Of a stretch of DNA of 64,000 nucleotides, positions 19,701-34,700 are shown piece after piece. The position numbers were made by a program, and so were the translations under genes. The notes beneath the pieces were generated by a model that was given only the letters and a program-made list of their open reading frames with translations, ran no database searches and had not been told where the DNA came from. Origin of the DNA: Owenia fusiformis (Eukaryota > Annelida > Polychaeta > Sabellida > Oweniidae); assembly GCA_903813345.2 (NCBI GenBank), contig CAIIXF020000012.1, positions 28,160,184 through 28,224,183 on the forward strand, given 5' to 3'. Every line of letters starts with the position of its first letter. Position 1 is the first letter of the stretch.

Positions 19701-22700
19701 ATAAATAGTATATTTTTAAATTATGATAATCTATTTTTGTTTGTATGCTTAGAATAACGATCTGTGTCTTATAGAATGTATAAAAGTTAGAATCAAAATA
19801 TTTACGTTTTTTTGACCCCCTGTGATGAAAGACATTTTTCGACCCGAAAGCTGGAAGTTTTTTCAGCAAATGGTATTTCAAAAGAATAAAGACATGTACA
19901 CCTTCATAAATATTGCTTCAAATGTTGCTGCGCTATAGTGTGCTACGGATCATTCATATTCGGAAGTCATACCATGGACTATATCTGACTTTAACGTTGT
20001 CAGGGTATTCCGGTGTGATGGTAGCAAGCTGCAGTTCCACAGCTTGTTTTATTTAATTAATTCCATTAAACCCGTGTCCTTTTCTATAGAAATACTGTAA
20101 GTAGTAAAGAAATAAATAAGTCACGTGTGGTCAGATCTGGACTAAAGGGTGCATGAGCCGAGGGTTCCATGTTCAGGTCCAGGAGGCAGGAATCCTGACC
20201 ATTTTAAGATCTGTGGTCAGGTGCATTGACCATATGGAGAAGGGTGTTCCCTTCTCTCACTAACCACTTCTTGCACATTGCTTTCTCAAACTGACTTGTA
20301 AACCCCGATCATACAACAATCTGACATCACAATAATTTCCCTTTATTTGTTACCAGGTAGCATAATATTTCAAACAACACAACACGCGTGGGATATCAAA
20401 AAGTTCAAATCTAACTGGCATATGCCAAGTTGGGTAAAAAATGTACCAGTCACGACTTAATTCAGTGTTGTAATTTTAATTTTATATATCCAGGCTAGGG
20501 GAGTACATTTTCTATGGCTAGTTTAACATCAATAGTTTGTTATTCCATTAATTAGTAATATAACAGTGAATAATAAAACAAATATTTAATTCCATTTCCG
20601 GTAAATACCTGTGACAGTTTTCATAAGATGATATTCCACTAGCCCTTTGGACTTTGTTGAATGTTACTTATGAAAGATTCACGGGAATTTACCTCAATAG
20701 AATGAAATGTTTGTATAGTATTACTTATCCTATGCCAAGTAGAGTTTTAGGGAGATAAGTTGTTAAGATATATCCCGTATCTTGATTTTGAGGTTTCCAT
20801 ATCCAGAACCTCCATATCTCCCGCTTCGGTGCATATCTTCCCGCTTCCGGTAATTTCACTTCACAATTATTTTTTCAAAATTTCTTTTTCAAATTTTTTT
20901 TTCAATTTAAAAAAAAAAGTTCACATTTTTTAAAATTTTTTCAAAATTTATTTTTTTCAAATTTTTGAATACATTTATCCTTTTGTTATGTTGTATTTCA
21001 AAAAGTTATCAATGTATTTAAAATTTAAAAATGGAAATGCAATAAAATGACTTTGCCCCTGAAAACTCTACTTGGTATAGGATAAAGCAGTTATGTACGG
21101 TCGGTTTGGATATGGGGTTCATCCCTCGTGAGATATGCACATCTACCTTCGGTCCCTACGGTCCCTCAGGTAGATATGCATATCTCCCTCTGGATAAACC
21201 CCATATCCAAAACCTCCCAGTACATAACCCTTATATATTTTGTCTTCAAATCGTCAGAGTTGATAAATAATTGAATGATGTATCAATAGTAATAAACCAA
21301 AGATATTTGTCTATAATGAAGGACCCACGGTCCTGTGCTCACACAGTTTGGAACCTTCAGAGGAACGTATATCCTGACTTTCAAACAAAAATATTGATTT
21401 GGATTTGTAGTCTCGAACTTTGAGAAACTTAGATAGCAAAGTTGTGTGACCTAGTTTGATAACCTTTGACCTTGAAAATTTTACTTATTCAGAGCTCAGA
21501 AAGGTCTTTTGTGATTAAGCTGACCAAAATTTACATCCAAAAATCAATTTGAAAAATCAACTTTTTGGACCTTTCGAAGGTCACTGAAGGTCAAGTAAAG
21601 GTCAAATCCTAAAAATAATGTCAGATTTGAACTCCTGGCAACTTGTAGATGATTTTCAAAAAAAAATTTGGTCAAATTGAAGCAAGTTGAAAAATAACTT
21701 ATTTTTACTGTTTTTTGACGTCAAATATCTCAAAAACGGTAAAATTTTGATGCTGACATAAATTAAGCAATATGTAGGGAATGCTTAAATCTAGCAATGA
21801 TGTAACTCATTGCAAGAAATGATCAAGTATAAGGCAAACTTTGAGAAACTTGTCAATTACCAAACCCGCCATTGACTTTATACATGAGAAAGTTTCCTGA
21901 AAATGACCAAGTCCTACTTTTTGTCAAATTTTATAGAGTAAACACCAAAAACTGTAATTCCCAGAGCTTTGAAATCTTCAGAGGACATAAGTTACATATA
22001 CAGCAACTACTAAAAGTTATTTGAAAGTTCTACTTCAACAAAGTGTCTAGTATTTACAGAAAATTTGACTTTTTGACGTCAAAATCCGCAATTTCTCGGA
22101 AACCGGACGAACTTGGGAAATGGCGATGATAGGTCAAATAGGCATGATGGATATGCATAAAATGAATGTAGATATGACTCAATCCGAATAGCAGTTTTAA
22201 TTTGTGCGGCCAATGTTGACGGACGGACCAACGGACGGACGGACGGACCAACGGACGGAAGGAAATAACATGGGGTATCTGGCGCGTGCCACGCGCCTTT
22301 TACCCCATAATGGGGTATTAGGCGCGTGGACATGGGGTATCTGGCGCGTGGATGGGGTATTTTGTACTTTTTGTCGGTCCATTTTTCAGAATGGGGTATT
22401 TGGATCTCGTGAGTGGAAACAGAGGACGGACGGCTCATTTTCGGATTTTACCGCGTATTCGTTCCATTAGGCAATTAAGTTAGAAAATTAACGAATTTAA
22501 CGTATTTTTACGAAAAATAGCGCTAGTTTTATTATATCATGCAATTCTCAACTTTTAAAGGGCTTTTATCGTTTAATAATGTAGATATTTCGAAAGCTAT
22601 CTTATTTTCAATGATACCTAATAGGAGACTGCAGATCGACATTAGCAGGAGGTGGTGTATTTTTGCCAGACAATCGAATTTAAAGATAATTATTATTTTG

Positions 22701-25700
22701 TTGAACCTAATATAAGAGATACATGTAAGTCTAACTTGCTCCAACAACTAAAAGCATTCATTAGGTTCATTATTACGGCGTCACAATTATAACTAAAATA
22801 CATTAACGTCGTGTTAAAACACGATTCTGTTCTAATTCTGTTCAACTTAATCTGTGAAATAAAATATTTCAGTGAACTGAAAAATGAAATATGCAAAATA
22901 TATGCTCTGAAATTGCTCAGAATGCATCAAATGATGTTTGATTTTCGAAATTTTCTGGAACCAGAGACCCCACTATTTTGCGCTCGTTTGCTGGCTAACT
23001 CGACGCGGTTCACTTCACTCATAGCCATTATCAAGCACCCCTCCCCCAACATAAAATCCTTTAAGATAAGCTGTGATGCAAAAGGACTTCTCCTAGGGAA
23101 CAAATTAATACTAACAGTAACTATAAAGCTTCCTTGAGGAGACAAAATTAGAAATGTTTTTCGTTTAAGAGATAAAATCATACAAGACATACACTTACAT
23201 AAGGTAACGTTTTACTAAGGGCAAATAAAAAGATACTAAAGTGTTCGTAGGTTACAAATATTTACTAGCTTTAAAAATCATATCTCCAGGGGGAGTAACT
23301 AAAAATGTTTACCCTGAAGGGTACATACAGTATTAAAACCTCGTACCAGAAAGGTTTCTCTCAATAAACACAGTATGGCTAGATACTTCCTTGGTCACAT
23401 TTGCACATCAAATCACAACTTGAAGGCATTAGGGGGAAGAGTTGCCAATATTAGAGATTTAAAATGTATACAGGGAATGGCCTTTCAGAGGGAGACAAGT
23501 GAAGCTAGATATCTGCTCAGGGAGATAAACTGATAGACTAATTACTAGACTAATAGTAGATTGATTCCTCCTTATAGTCTATAAAGGAGTACTACTGTAC
23601 TTATAATTGACTACACCATAAGACTTTTTTAAAGTTCACAAAAACACAAACTGAAATAAATTAGATGATTGGGTAAAATGCATATTTTTATTTGTTCAAG
23701 TTTCACATTTCATTACAAATAACAATTCAATATTTGTACCAATTTCAAAACATTTAGTATTTTTATACAGTATAGCTAAAAGATATTCACTGAGATGTTA
23801 ACCAAATATTGGCAAGATTAGAAAATCTCAATCCCTAATCTACAGGGTGGGCCAAAGAAAATTGGAACATCTTTTCCATTCATTGTAAATTTATTGTTAG
23901 TCATGTATTATCTTCAATACATGTACTTGAAGAAAATTGAAAACAATTTATTGTCAACACCTTGTGGAAATATGAATATACAAGCTTAAAACATTTAATC
24001 ATTCAATGCAAGGGTTTCCTGGACATGTCCTCCACCCACCTGAACAATCAGCCTGAGCAGTTCTTGACATACATGGCTTAAATGATAGGTTTTGGTACAT
24101 TTTGTGCCAGTTTTGAAAAAACTGAGGTCAGTTAAGCTAAATAAACCCAAGGAGGGCATGTCTAGCTACTCCTAAAGATAACTACATATGTTTAATTGAT
24201 GGACATTGTGTTGAGACTACATGTATTTCCAGCAGTGACGTCTCAAGCAGAGAAAATTGGAAACTTTCCATGACCATTAACTGATTTTTTGTGTAATATT
24301 AAAGAAAATATTAAAGAAAATTGACTAAATAGAAAAATGGTCCAATTTTTATTGGCCCACCCTGTAAAGTGATGAAATTATTAGAATACACTTTAATCTG
24401 GTCTTATACATGTATTGTTCTGATTGGATAGGAGGCTCAGTAAATACATTAATTGTGTTGAATATTCTGTATTGCCATACATGTAGCTCTGGTGAAAATA
24501 ATATGGCGTCTCCTTTCGGAAATATTCTTTTTTAAAAAGCATATTTTTTTAAATCCACCAAATATTTTCCTTACTATAAAATATGTAAGCTTTACTCAAA
24601 ATATCTAAATTGAACAAGGTGCAAACTGTATAAGAGAACAATCGATTTTTCAAGAAAGGTCTGAACAGAATTTATCAGAATTACAGTTCCATGAAAAAAA
24701 TAAATCAGATGATTTGCTTTCATAAGATATTGTGATATGGTTCATTCCATTGATAGTGAACATTGGTGTACTGGTGAAGTTCCAGCAATTTGATTTGTCC
24801 ATAAAATAAAAATTGATTAATAAAAATGTATTTTTAAATTTTGCAGTGAATAACAGTCATGGTATACCATCATACAGGGCAATACAAATATCTAAAAACA
24901 CTTAATGAACCATTACTTGTATCTGAATCTAATTCACAGAACACTACACAAAGGTTAAAGGAAAGGATTTGAATAAGACTTGAGAAAGTACATGTATTTG
25001 TGAGCTTGGTCCAAGTGCCCCATCCTCTCCGATCTCCTGATGCTATCCCAAATTGCGCACCGTTCATTTACTTTGAATTGAAAGCCCTCAATGACACATG
25101 CCCCAAAACTCCAGGCTAGTAAAAAAAAGCTGTACAGAAATAATTAAACATGATGTTAGATGCATAGAACACCAGCAGAAAATAAAGTTATTGAAATTCC
25201 AATAAACAAACATTGAAAGGATCAAATTAAAATAATTGATTTGAATGTCAATCAATGACACTCCAATTGCTAAGATTCCTGAGCTAGAATATTTGGAATG
25301 TATAGTACAGGTATCCCCAAATTATAGGAGTCTCATTAAAAGACTTTATATCCATTTTAAGACACTTTTATTACTTGAACTTCACATATTTGGTAAATTA
25401 CAGTATTCCTTAAGAATGTGTCCATTGCTTAATAATCATTACAATTATTACATTTGTCACTAGCATTAGCCTCCTAGTGCGAGGCAGTGTAGCCTCTTTT
25501 TCTTTGCATTTTAAAGGTTTCTGTACCATTCAGTTTTAAATTTGCCATATATCCATCATTCAGCAGAAGCTATACTTGATTGTTTTGCAAGAATTCTATT
25601 TCTGTTGGCTTATGTAATACAAAACAATGTTTTTTTCACTTCGCCCTACACCAGACTGGATTTATTGGCCATATATCCAATACAGTATATTTGATGAATC

Positions 25701-28700
25701 AGCACTATGCTTGATTGTTCACCTGGCTCTACAGGTAGTTGTATAATAATTAGTTTTCTTTGAGCTAGATCTGTTGATTCATATATTTGTAGGTTCATAT
25801 GGTCCCATATTTCCTGGTTCAACTCTTTGCTGACTTGTATATTATTTTGTTAATATGGCTCTGTACCTTATTAACTTTGCTGAAAATAAAAAGTTTCATA
25901 TTAATGTTTGCAGATGAGATAAGTCAGATTTAACACTCTAGTAGCTGAGCCCATTTTCTTGCAAAATGTTTAGTTGGAATTTGAGTTGATAAATGTTCGG
26001 TAGACATGTTCAAGTGTATCATGACAAGGGAGAATCAAGAAGAAGTCACTTCTATTTCATTTCTATTTTTAAAGTAGCCCCACATATGTAATTAACCTCT
26101 TTTTTAAATAGCTTTTCATTGTCAAAAACTTTTTCACCTCAATTTGAAAATAATTTATTTAATTTTTCATAACAAAATTACAACATTATACAGACTTTTG
26201 ACAACCCAGGGGATGTATAATGGCCCATAATTAATTTTACAATATAAATGAACAATTGTGAGCATTCAAAGTGGTACATACATATTCTATACAATGGTAT
26301 AATGCAATATAACAATACAATATAATAAAAATACAATAATATGAGACAATAAAGAAATACAATAATATGTTATGCTTATTCTCTACTAAAAATCCTCATA
26401 AATGGAATTCCATATATCCAAACCATGAACCTAATATAATTTATTGAAGACATTTCCAAATTCACACTTCAACTGATATTGTTTCCCAGTGTTCATTAAA
26501 TAAACAATTTGGGCATGGTTTCAGTTCATATATATAATATTTAGTAGAAATGATCATCTTACTGTAAAACACCAAAGTGGTAAGAAATAGTTTTTATTAT
26601 TTAATATAGTGATACCCCAATCAAATTCCAAAATGAAGGATTTTTTTAATAATAATTTTTTTAAATGTCGATGTGCAATGGCAGAGCTATATGACATTAT
26701 CATATTTGTCTGAAATTCCCTGAGATTTGGGTCATATCATATTTGTTTGAAATTCCCTGAGATTTGGGTCATTTGTGCTATACATTGGGAGCATTCTTTT
26801 TTTTTAATCAGAAGTGCTCCCTAATTTTGTGTGCCCCGTCACATATTTTTGTATCACTGTGCTTTATTAAACATTTTGAATGGTATTTCCGTCCATCTAT
26901 GTTTAGCTTAGATTGTCTAATAAATCTTGAACACAAAATATATATGCAATGATGGTAAGAAATATTTTTTATGAATTTGTGATATTTGTTATTTTAAAGT
27001 AAGTGCCCCCTAACCCTTCATGGTTAACTATCTGTGAGGTTAACCTACCATCAGGACCTATATGATTGACTCTCAGGGAGAGAAACTACCCTTGGGACAC
27101 TATCAGTGAGGTTGACCTACCCTCAGGACCTATATGATTGACTCTCAAGGAGAGGAACTACCCTCAGGACCTTCATGGTTAACTACCAGTGAGGTTGACC
27201 TACCCTCAGGACCTATATGATTGACTCTCAGGGAGAGAAACTACCCTTGGGACACTATCAGTGAGGTTGACCTACCCTCAGGGCATTCGTGGTTAACTAT
27301 CAATGAGGTTGACCTACCCTGAGGACCTATATGACTGACTCTCAAGAAGAGGAACTACCCTCAGGACCTTCATGGTTATTGTCAGTGAGGTTGACCTACC
27401 CTCAGGACCTTCATGGTTAACTATCAGTGAGGTTGACCTTCCCTTAAGACCTAAATGATTGACTCTCAGGGAGAGAAACTACCCTTGGGACATTATCAGT
27501 GAGGTTGACCTACCCTCAGGACCTATATGATTGACTCTTGGGGAGAGAAACTACCCTCAGGACCTTCATGGTTAACTATCAGTGAGGTTGACCTACCCTT
27601 AAGACCTATATGATTGACTCTCAGGGAGAGAAACTACCCTTGGGACATTATCAGTGAGGTTGACCTACCCTCAAGACCTATATAATTGACTCTTGGTGAG
27701 AGGAACTACCCTTGGGACCTTTATGGTTATTTTCAGTGAGGTTGACCTACCCTCAGGACCTATATGATTGACTCTTGGTGAGAGGAACTACCCTTGGGAC
27801 CTTTATGGTTATTTTCAGTGAGGTTGACCTACCCATAGAACCTATATGATTGACTCTCAAGAAGAGGAACTACCCTCAGGATCTTCATGGTTATTGTCAG
27901 TGAGGTTGACCTACCCTCAGGACATCCATGGTTAACTATTAATGAAGTTGACCTACCCTCAGGACCTATATGATTGACACTCAAGTAGAGGAACTACCCT
28001 CAGGCCCTTTATGGTTACTGTCAGTGAGGTTGACCTACCCTCAGGACCTATCTGATTGACTCTTGGTGAGAGGAACTACCCTTGGGACCTTTATGGTATT
28101 GTCAGTGAAGTTGACCTACACTCGGGATATATAAGACTGACTCTCAAGGAGAGAAACTACCCTCAGGACCTTCATGGTTAACTATCATTGAGGTTGACCT
28201 ACCCTCAGGACCTATATGATTGACTCTTGGAAGAAGGAACTACCCTTGGGACCTTTATGGTTATTGTCAGTGAGGTTGACCTACCCTCAAGACCTATATG
28301 ATTGACTCTCAAGTAAAGGAACTACCCTCAGGACCTTCATGGTTAACTATCAGTGAGGTTGACATACCCTTAAGACCTATATGATTGACTCTCAGGGAGA
28401 GAAACTACCCTTGGGACATTATCAGTGAGGTTGACCTACCCTCAGGACCTAAATGATTGACTCTTTGGGAGAGAAACTACTATCTGGACCTTCATGGTTA
28501 CTGTCAGTGAAGTTGACCTACCCTCAAGACCTATATGATTGACTCTTGGTGAGAGGAACTACCCTTGGGACCTTTATGGTTATTTTCAGTGAGGTTGACC
28601 TACCCATAAAACCTATATGATTGACTCTCAAGAAGAGGAACTACCCTCAGGATCTTCATGGTTATTGTCAGTGAGGTTGACCTACCCTCAGGACATCCAT

Positions 28701-31700
28701 GGTTAACTATTAATGAAGTTGACCTACCCTCAGGACCTATATGATTGACTCTCAAGTAGAGGAACTACCCTCAGGCCCTTTATGGTTACTGTCAGTGAGG
28801 TTGACCTACCCTCAGGACCTATCTGATTGACTCTTGGTGAGAGGAACTACCCTTGGGACCTTTATGGTATTGTCAGTGAAGTTGACCTACACTCGGGATA
28901 TATAAGACTGACTCTCAAGGAGAGAAACTACCCTCAGGACCTTCATGGTTAACTATCATTGAGGTTGACCTACCCTCAGGACCTATATGATTGACTCTTG
29001 GAAGAAGGAACTACCCTTGGGACCTTTATGGTTATTGTCAGTGAGGTTGACCTACCCTCAAGACCTATATGATTGACTCTCAAGTAAAGGAACTACCCTC
29101 AGGACCTTCATGGTTAACTATCAGTGAGGTTGACATACCCTTAAGACCTATATGATTGACTCTCAGGGAGAGAAACTACCCTTGGGACATTATCAGTGAG
29201 GTTGACCTACCCTCAGGACCTAAATGATTGACTCTTTGGGAGAGAAACTACTATCTGGACCTTCATGGTTACTGTCAGTGAAGTTGACCTACCCTCAAGA
29301 CCTATATGATTGACTCTTGGTGAGAGGAACTACCCTTGGGACCTTTATGGTTATTTTCAGTGAGGTTGACCTACCCATAAAACCTATATGATTGACTCTC
29401 AAGAAGAGGAACTACCCTCAGGATCTTCATGGTTATTGTCAGTGAGGTTGACCTACCCTCAGGACATCCATGGTTAACTATTAATGAAGTTGACCTACCC
29501 TCAGGACCTATATGATTGACTCTCAAGTAGAGGAACTACCCTCAGGCCCTTTATGGTTACTGTCAGTAAGGTTGACCTACCCTCAGGACCTATCTGATTG
29601 TCTCTTGGTGAGAGGAACTACCCTTGGGACCTTTATGGTATTGTCAGTGAAGTTGACCTACACTCGGGATATATAAGACCGACTCTCAAGGAGAGAAACT
29701 ACCCTCAGGACCTTCATGGTTAACTATCAGTGAGGTTGACCTACCCTCAGGACCTATATGATTGACTCTTGGAAGAAGGAACTACCCTTGGGACCTTTAT
29801 GGTTATTGTCAGTGAGGTTGACCTACCCTCAAGACCTATATGATTGACTCTCAAGTAAAGGAACTACCCTCAGGACCTTCATGGTTAACTATCAGTGAGG
29901 TTGACGTACCCTTAAGACCTATATGATTGACTCTCAGGGAGAGAAACTACCCTTGGGACATTATCAGTGAGGTTGACCTACCCTCAGGACCTAAATGATT
30001 GACTCTTTGGGAGAGAAACTACTATCTGGACCTTCATGGTTACTGTCAGTGAAGTTGACCTACCCTCAAGACCTATATGATTGACTCTTGGTGAGAGGAA
30101 CTACCCTTGGGACCTTTATGGTTATTTTCAGATTTGTTCATTTTTCTACCAGAAATTGCTTGCTCCCCCCCCCCTCCGTCCCATTTTCACGATCACCGGG
30201 TGTGAACAAGTTCCAGTCATTAATAATTCTTTGACTGAAGGAGTTTTTCCTCATGTCAAGTCTAAGACATTGTTTATATAGTTTCTTTGGATGACCCCTG
30301 GTGGTGGATTAATTCTCAATAAAGAAAGAACTGGATTCAATTCTAACATAGGCTAGTCATTGAAAATTTTGTAAACTTCAATCATATCACCTCTCCTTCT
30401 TCTGTATTTCAGAGAGAATAAATTGAGTTTCCTAAGTTGTTCTGGATAACTCAAGTCTTTAATTGAATTATCATGTTTAGTAGCTTTACATTGGACTCTC
30501 TCTATTTTGATACTGTCCAATACATATCTTGGATGCCATATGATATTCCCATATTCTATTAATGGTCTTATAAGTGTTTATAGCACTAAAATAATCATGG
30601 AACTTATTTTATGCATTGTAGTTCGTTATGAAGTGAGATACATTGATTACTGCTTCAAACACGTTTTGCAGAGAAACTTAGTTGAAATTTTGCCATAACC
30701 CATACAGAATATTCCATTATTTCCTCTTCTGGTGTCTGTAATTGCATTATATGCCATTTAAAATGTCAGTTAAGTTAAGTTATAGAAGAACAACATTATT
30801 ATTGCCCATTTCATGATAACTTTAGCCTTAAATTAAAGGCATTGTCTCCAAATGACTTGAAAATGAGTAAAGATTCAACTATTTGATGCAGACTTTACTA
30901 CATTGTTTAGACTACATTAACGATACCTGTCATAATGGTAAAAGACACCCAATAATATTGTTACAGTTACAGGTTCAGCAAATTGTTTTGATAACTTGAT
31001 ATAAAGAAATCTGTCTCAATTAATAAGTCAAGTTATAAAAATGGCCTGGTAGCACTTGACTGAGGATTATTTACAGAAGAAATGGTACTCTTCAATGAGA
31101 TACTCAAAATATCTTATTCACTATCAGTGAGGTTACCTACCTACAAGACCTACCTAATTTACCTAATTCACTATCAGTGATGTCCCTGAGATGACCTATA
31201 GGCAGACCTACCTTAGAATGTTTTAGTGAGGTGACCTATTCCAAAAACCTACATAATTCACTATCAGTGAGGTGATGAGCTTCCCAGAATATCTACCTGA
31301 GATAAAATATGTGTACCTCCAAGACCTAACTTATTCCCTATCAGTGAGGTGAGCTATCCAAAGAAATCTACATTGATCACCAATAGTGAGGTGGGCTATT
31401 AAGAAGGCCCACCATTTTTACTTTCAATGTGGTAAGCTATCTAAAAAACATACCATATTCATTATCAGTGAGATGAGTTACATTTACAAAATATACATCA
31501 CCATATCAGTGAGCTGAGTTACCAAGAAAACCTACCTTAATCACCATCAGTGAGGTGAGTTACCAAGAAGGCTAACATTTTTCCCTATCAATTAGGTAAA
31601 CTACCAACAAGATCTACCTTAGTCACTTTCAGTGAGGTGAGCTTCCAAGAAGGCCAATATTATTCACTACCAATGGGGTTAGCTACAAGAACCTACAAGA

Positions 31701-34700
31701 GCTTTCTTATTTACTATCAGTAAGGAGAGTTACCTACCAGTCCTATTATAGTCATTATCAGTGAGGGTAGCTACCTAAAAGACCTACCTTAATCACTATC
31801 TTTGAGGTGAACTACCTCCAAGACCAGTAGCTCATATCTGTGGAGGTATGTGTTAGGGTCATCAATAACTTTGCTTGAGAATCCAGGTCTACCTGCAAAG
31901 AAAAGTGCACCTAATATTCTAGTCTACAGAATACATTATTCCCTTTCAGTATTATGCAACATTATGTGGGTGACATTATTTGTTTGCTACCATTTGTTTC
32001 ACCCTGGACAATTTCATTTACTGTTTTCATTTAGGTGACTATGTTTGTCCTAATTTCAAATTATGATGTAAATTGTAACAGAAATATTATATTGCACTCA
32101 CTGGCTATAAAACACTACATCAATCCAAATTGTTTATTTATGAAGTATATCTTTTTCAAAAATCTGATATCTTATAATGCAAATATGGCCTCATAATGGA
32201 GGTATTGTCAATAATTAACATACAAATTACCTCATTTCAAAGAGCAACAAAGTGTCATTAGTATCACCATGGGCATGTGAACATTAAATGCTCATATGGG
32301 CAATTTCTATGGAAACTGAGTAATTTGTTTTAAATTTAGCTTTTTTAGGAAGACTTGGAGCATGATTTTTTTACCAAGAAATATTAATTATTTTGCATTA
32401 TTTTTAACTTAATAAACCACCCCCTGCATTGGCTAAATCAATAATTCTTTTTGCAGGAATTACGTTCAAAACCAGTTCGGATCAAATACAAGGTTATTGA
32501 AAATGACACACACAAATGTCCTATACTCCGAAAGATCATTTTTCTATATTTTAACTTTTACATTGTTTAAACAAGACTTTCTAAAATATCCACAATAGCC
32601 TTCATACTGATGAAAATATATGTTATTTCAAAGGACCAGGTTTAGTATGGAAAATGATTTTAGATGGTCACATCTTTCATTTTGAGTACTTTCCAGGAGT
32701 AATTTTAAATATGACATTTTCCTATTAACACAATATGTTATCTTTCAAGTAAATTCTCAAGGATAATAAAAAATATCAATCAAACCATTCCAAAAATTAT
32801 GAATAGGGACCCCATGTCAACATTTCTTCACAAAATGTTGAACCTATCTACTCCAAAGAGTATCTTCTTTTCAAATGTTTATTGCAAGAAAAGATTATCA
32901 ATCGAACAAGGGGTCTAAAACTTCTACAGAAATAAAATGGATTGAAAGGCTAGTTTTGGAGATATCAATTTTCAATGACCAAAATTATGCTGAAAACAAT
33001 GGATAGCATGAGTTTTCCCTATAGAAAATAAGATTGGATTTGAGGTTTTCACTTTATCACATTTCAATCCCCATCCCCTTTTCAGAAGTTGTAAATACAG
33101 TTGTAAAGAAACTTCTGAACATAGATTTTTTACTTGTCCAAGGCTCAATGAGGGAAAGTGAACGTTTATGATTGTACATGTATTAAGAATAGACTACCAC
33201 TTTATAATTATTTCAAGACATGTATTCCTGATAATGGTTTAAAATGGGTGCTGGGGGATGTGGCCTATGCCATCTTGGGTCAAGAATTAGGTAATATTTT
33301 AGATTCACTATATTATATTCAAATCATTCTATTAATGTCACATTGTGATATATCAATATAAACCGTATTCCAAAAAATTACTTTGAGACACTTTGAATTC
33401 AAAATAACTTCAACAATAGTTTATCAAAACTGTTTGATATGTGTTGTTAAGACATATAAATCATTTACATGTATATATACAGGTCATTTTTTGATTCTAG
33501 TGAAACTAATGAATCTGATCAATTTCACAGTAGAGTAAAAATTTATATAAAGTATCATAGGGAATAACAAGCTATGCACTTATTCAGGTCTTTCTGCTAA
33601 TAGTCAAGTTTCATAGGAGCTTTCTGTATAAATCTTTATTTAAATGGTTTATCAATGTCATTACTACAGGGCGTATCAAAAAAAAACGCAACAAGTTGTT
33701 ATCTCATAAAATCACAAAACTAGTAATGACTACATCAATTTCATTTAATGTACCATAAAGCCATGTCTCTCCTCTTTGCAATGATATGTCATTCATTCAC
33801 ATGTGGTAATGGTTGGGTGAGAAATCCTTCCATTTGCACAGTGGGTCAAAATCTGCTCTGCGCCAAGTTTTAGATATTGAAAAAATCAGTGCAAGGGCTA
33901 AGTGCCAATGGAAGTTCCCCTGACTTTAATTGTTGTGACTTTTTCTTTTGGAGCTATCTCAGGAGCATCTGTGCTCATAATTCCTCCACCAGATATTGCA
34001 AAACCTCGAGAGAGATTTGCCCATGGGCTGCTTTTCTTTGCTTTAACCCACACATGATTCAGGGCTGAACCATGCATGACGTGGACAGATGAGCGCATCT
34101 TTATGTGCAAGGAAGTGGTGGCAATTTGGAGGGGTATAGGATGTATTCTTGCAAGAGTATGAGTATGAACACTTTACTGTCTATGCCATACCTGTCACAC
34201 CTTCTTCCAATAGCCTCTATGCCCCTTGTACTGACTTTTGCAATGTTTTAAACTTGGGTCCGAGCTGAATTTTGCCCCACTTTGCAAAATTAATGATTAT
34301 TCGGCCAGAGATGACTCCCTGTGAATGAATGATATTCCATTGCAAAGAGGAGCAATTTGACTTTTTGGTACATTGAATTAAAAGGATGCAGTCAGCATTG
34401 GTTTATGTTTTCGTTCAATATTGCATCGGGCTCCGTACACTGACTTTTGCAATGTTTATAACTTGGCCCGAAGCTAATTTTGGCCCACTTTGCAAATGGA
34501 ATGATTACTCGCCCAACCATGACCAAATATCAATGAATGATATATCATTGTAAAGAGGAGATACATGGCTTTATGGTGCATTGAATGAAATCAATGCTGT
34601 TATCACTGGTTTTGTGCTTTTCCAAGATAACAATCTGTTGCGTTTTTTTGATACGCACTGTATGTTTGTCATATATAAAAATTGCCCCCAGTAGTGAGGT

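Noticed and set aside
20120-20320. Genuine tRNA gene
   Set aside because: No proper acceptor stem or A-box could be folded; at best a SINE remnant.
22079-22470. Pro/Arg/Ser-rich frames on both strands near 22.2-22.4 kb
   Set aside because: They arise from the GGAC tract and GGGGTAT repeats; no conserved protein features.
22811-23190. Overlapping frames of 108 (plus) and 87 (minus) codons
   Set aside because: No domain, start context or splice support; opposite frames overlap, as expected by chance.
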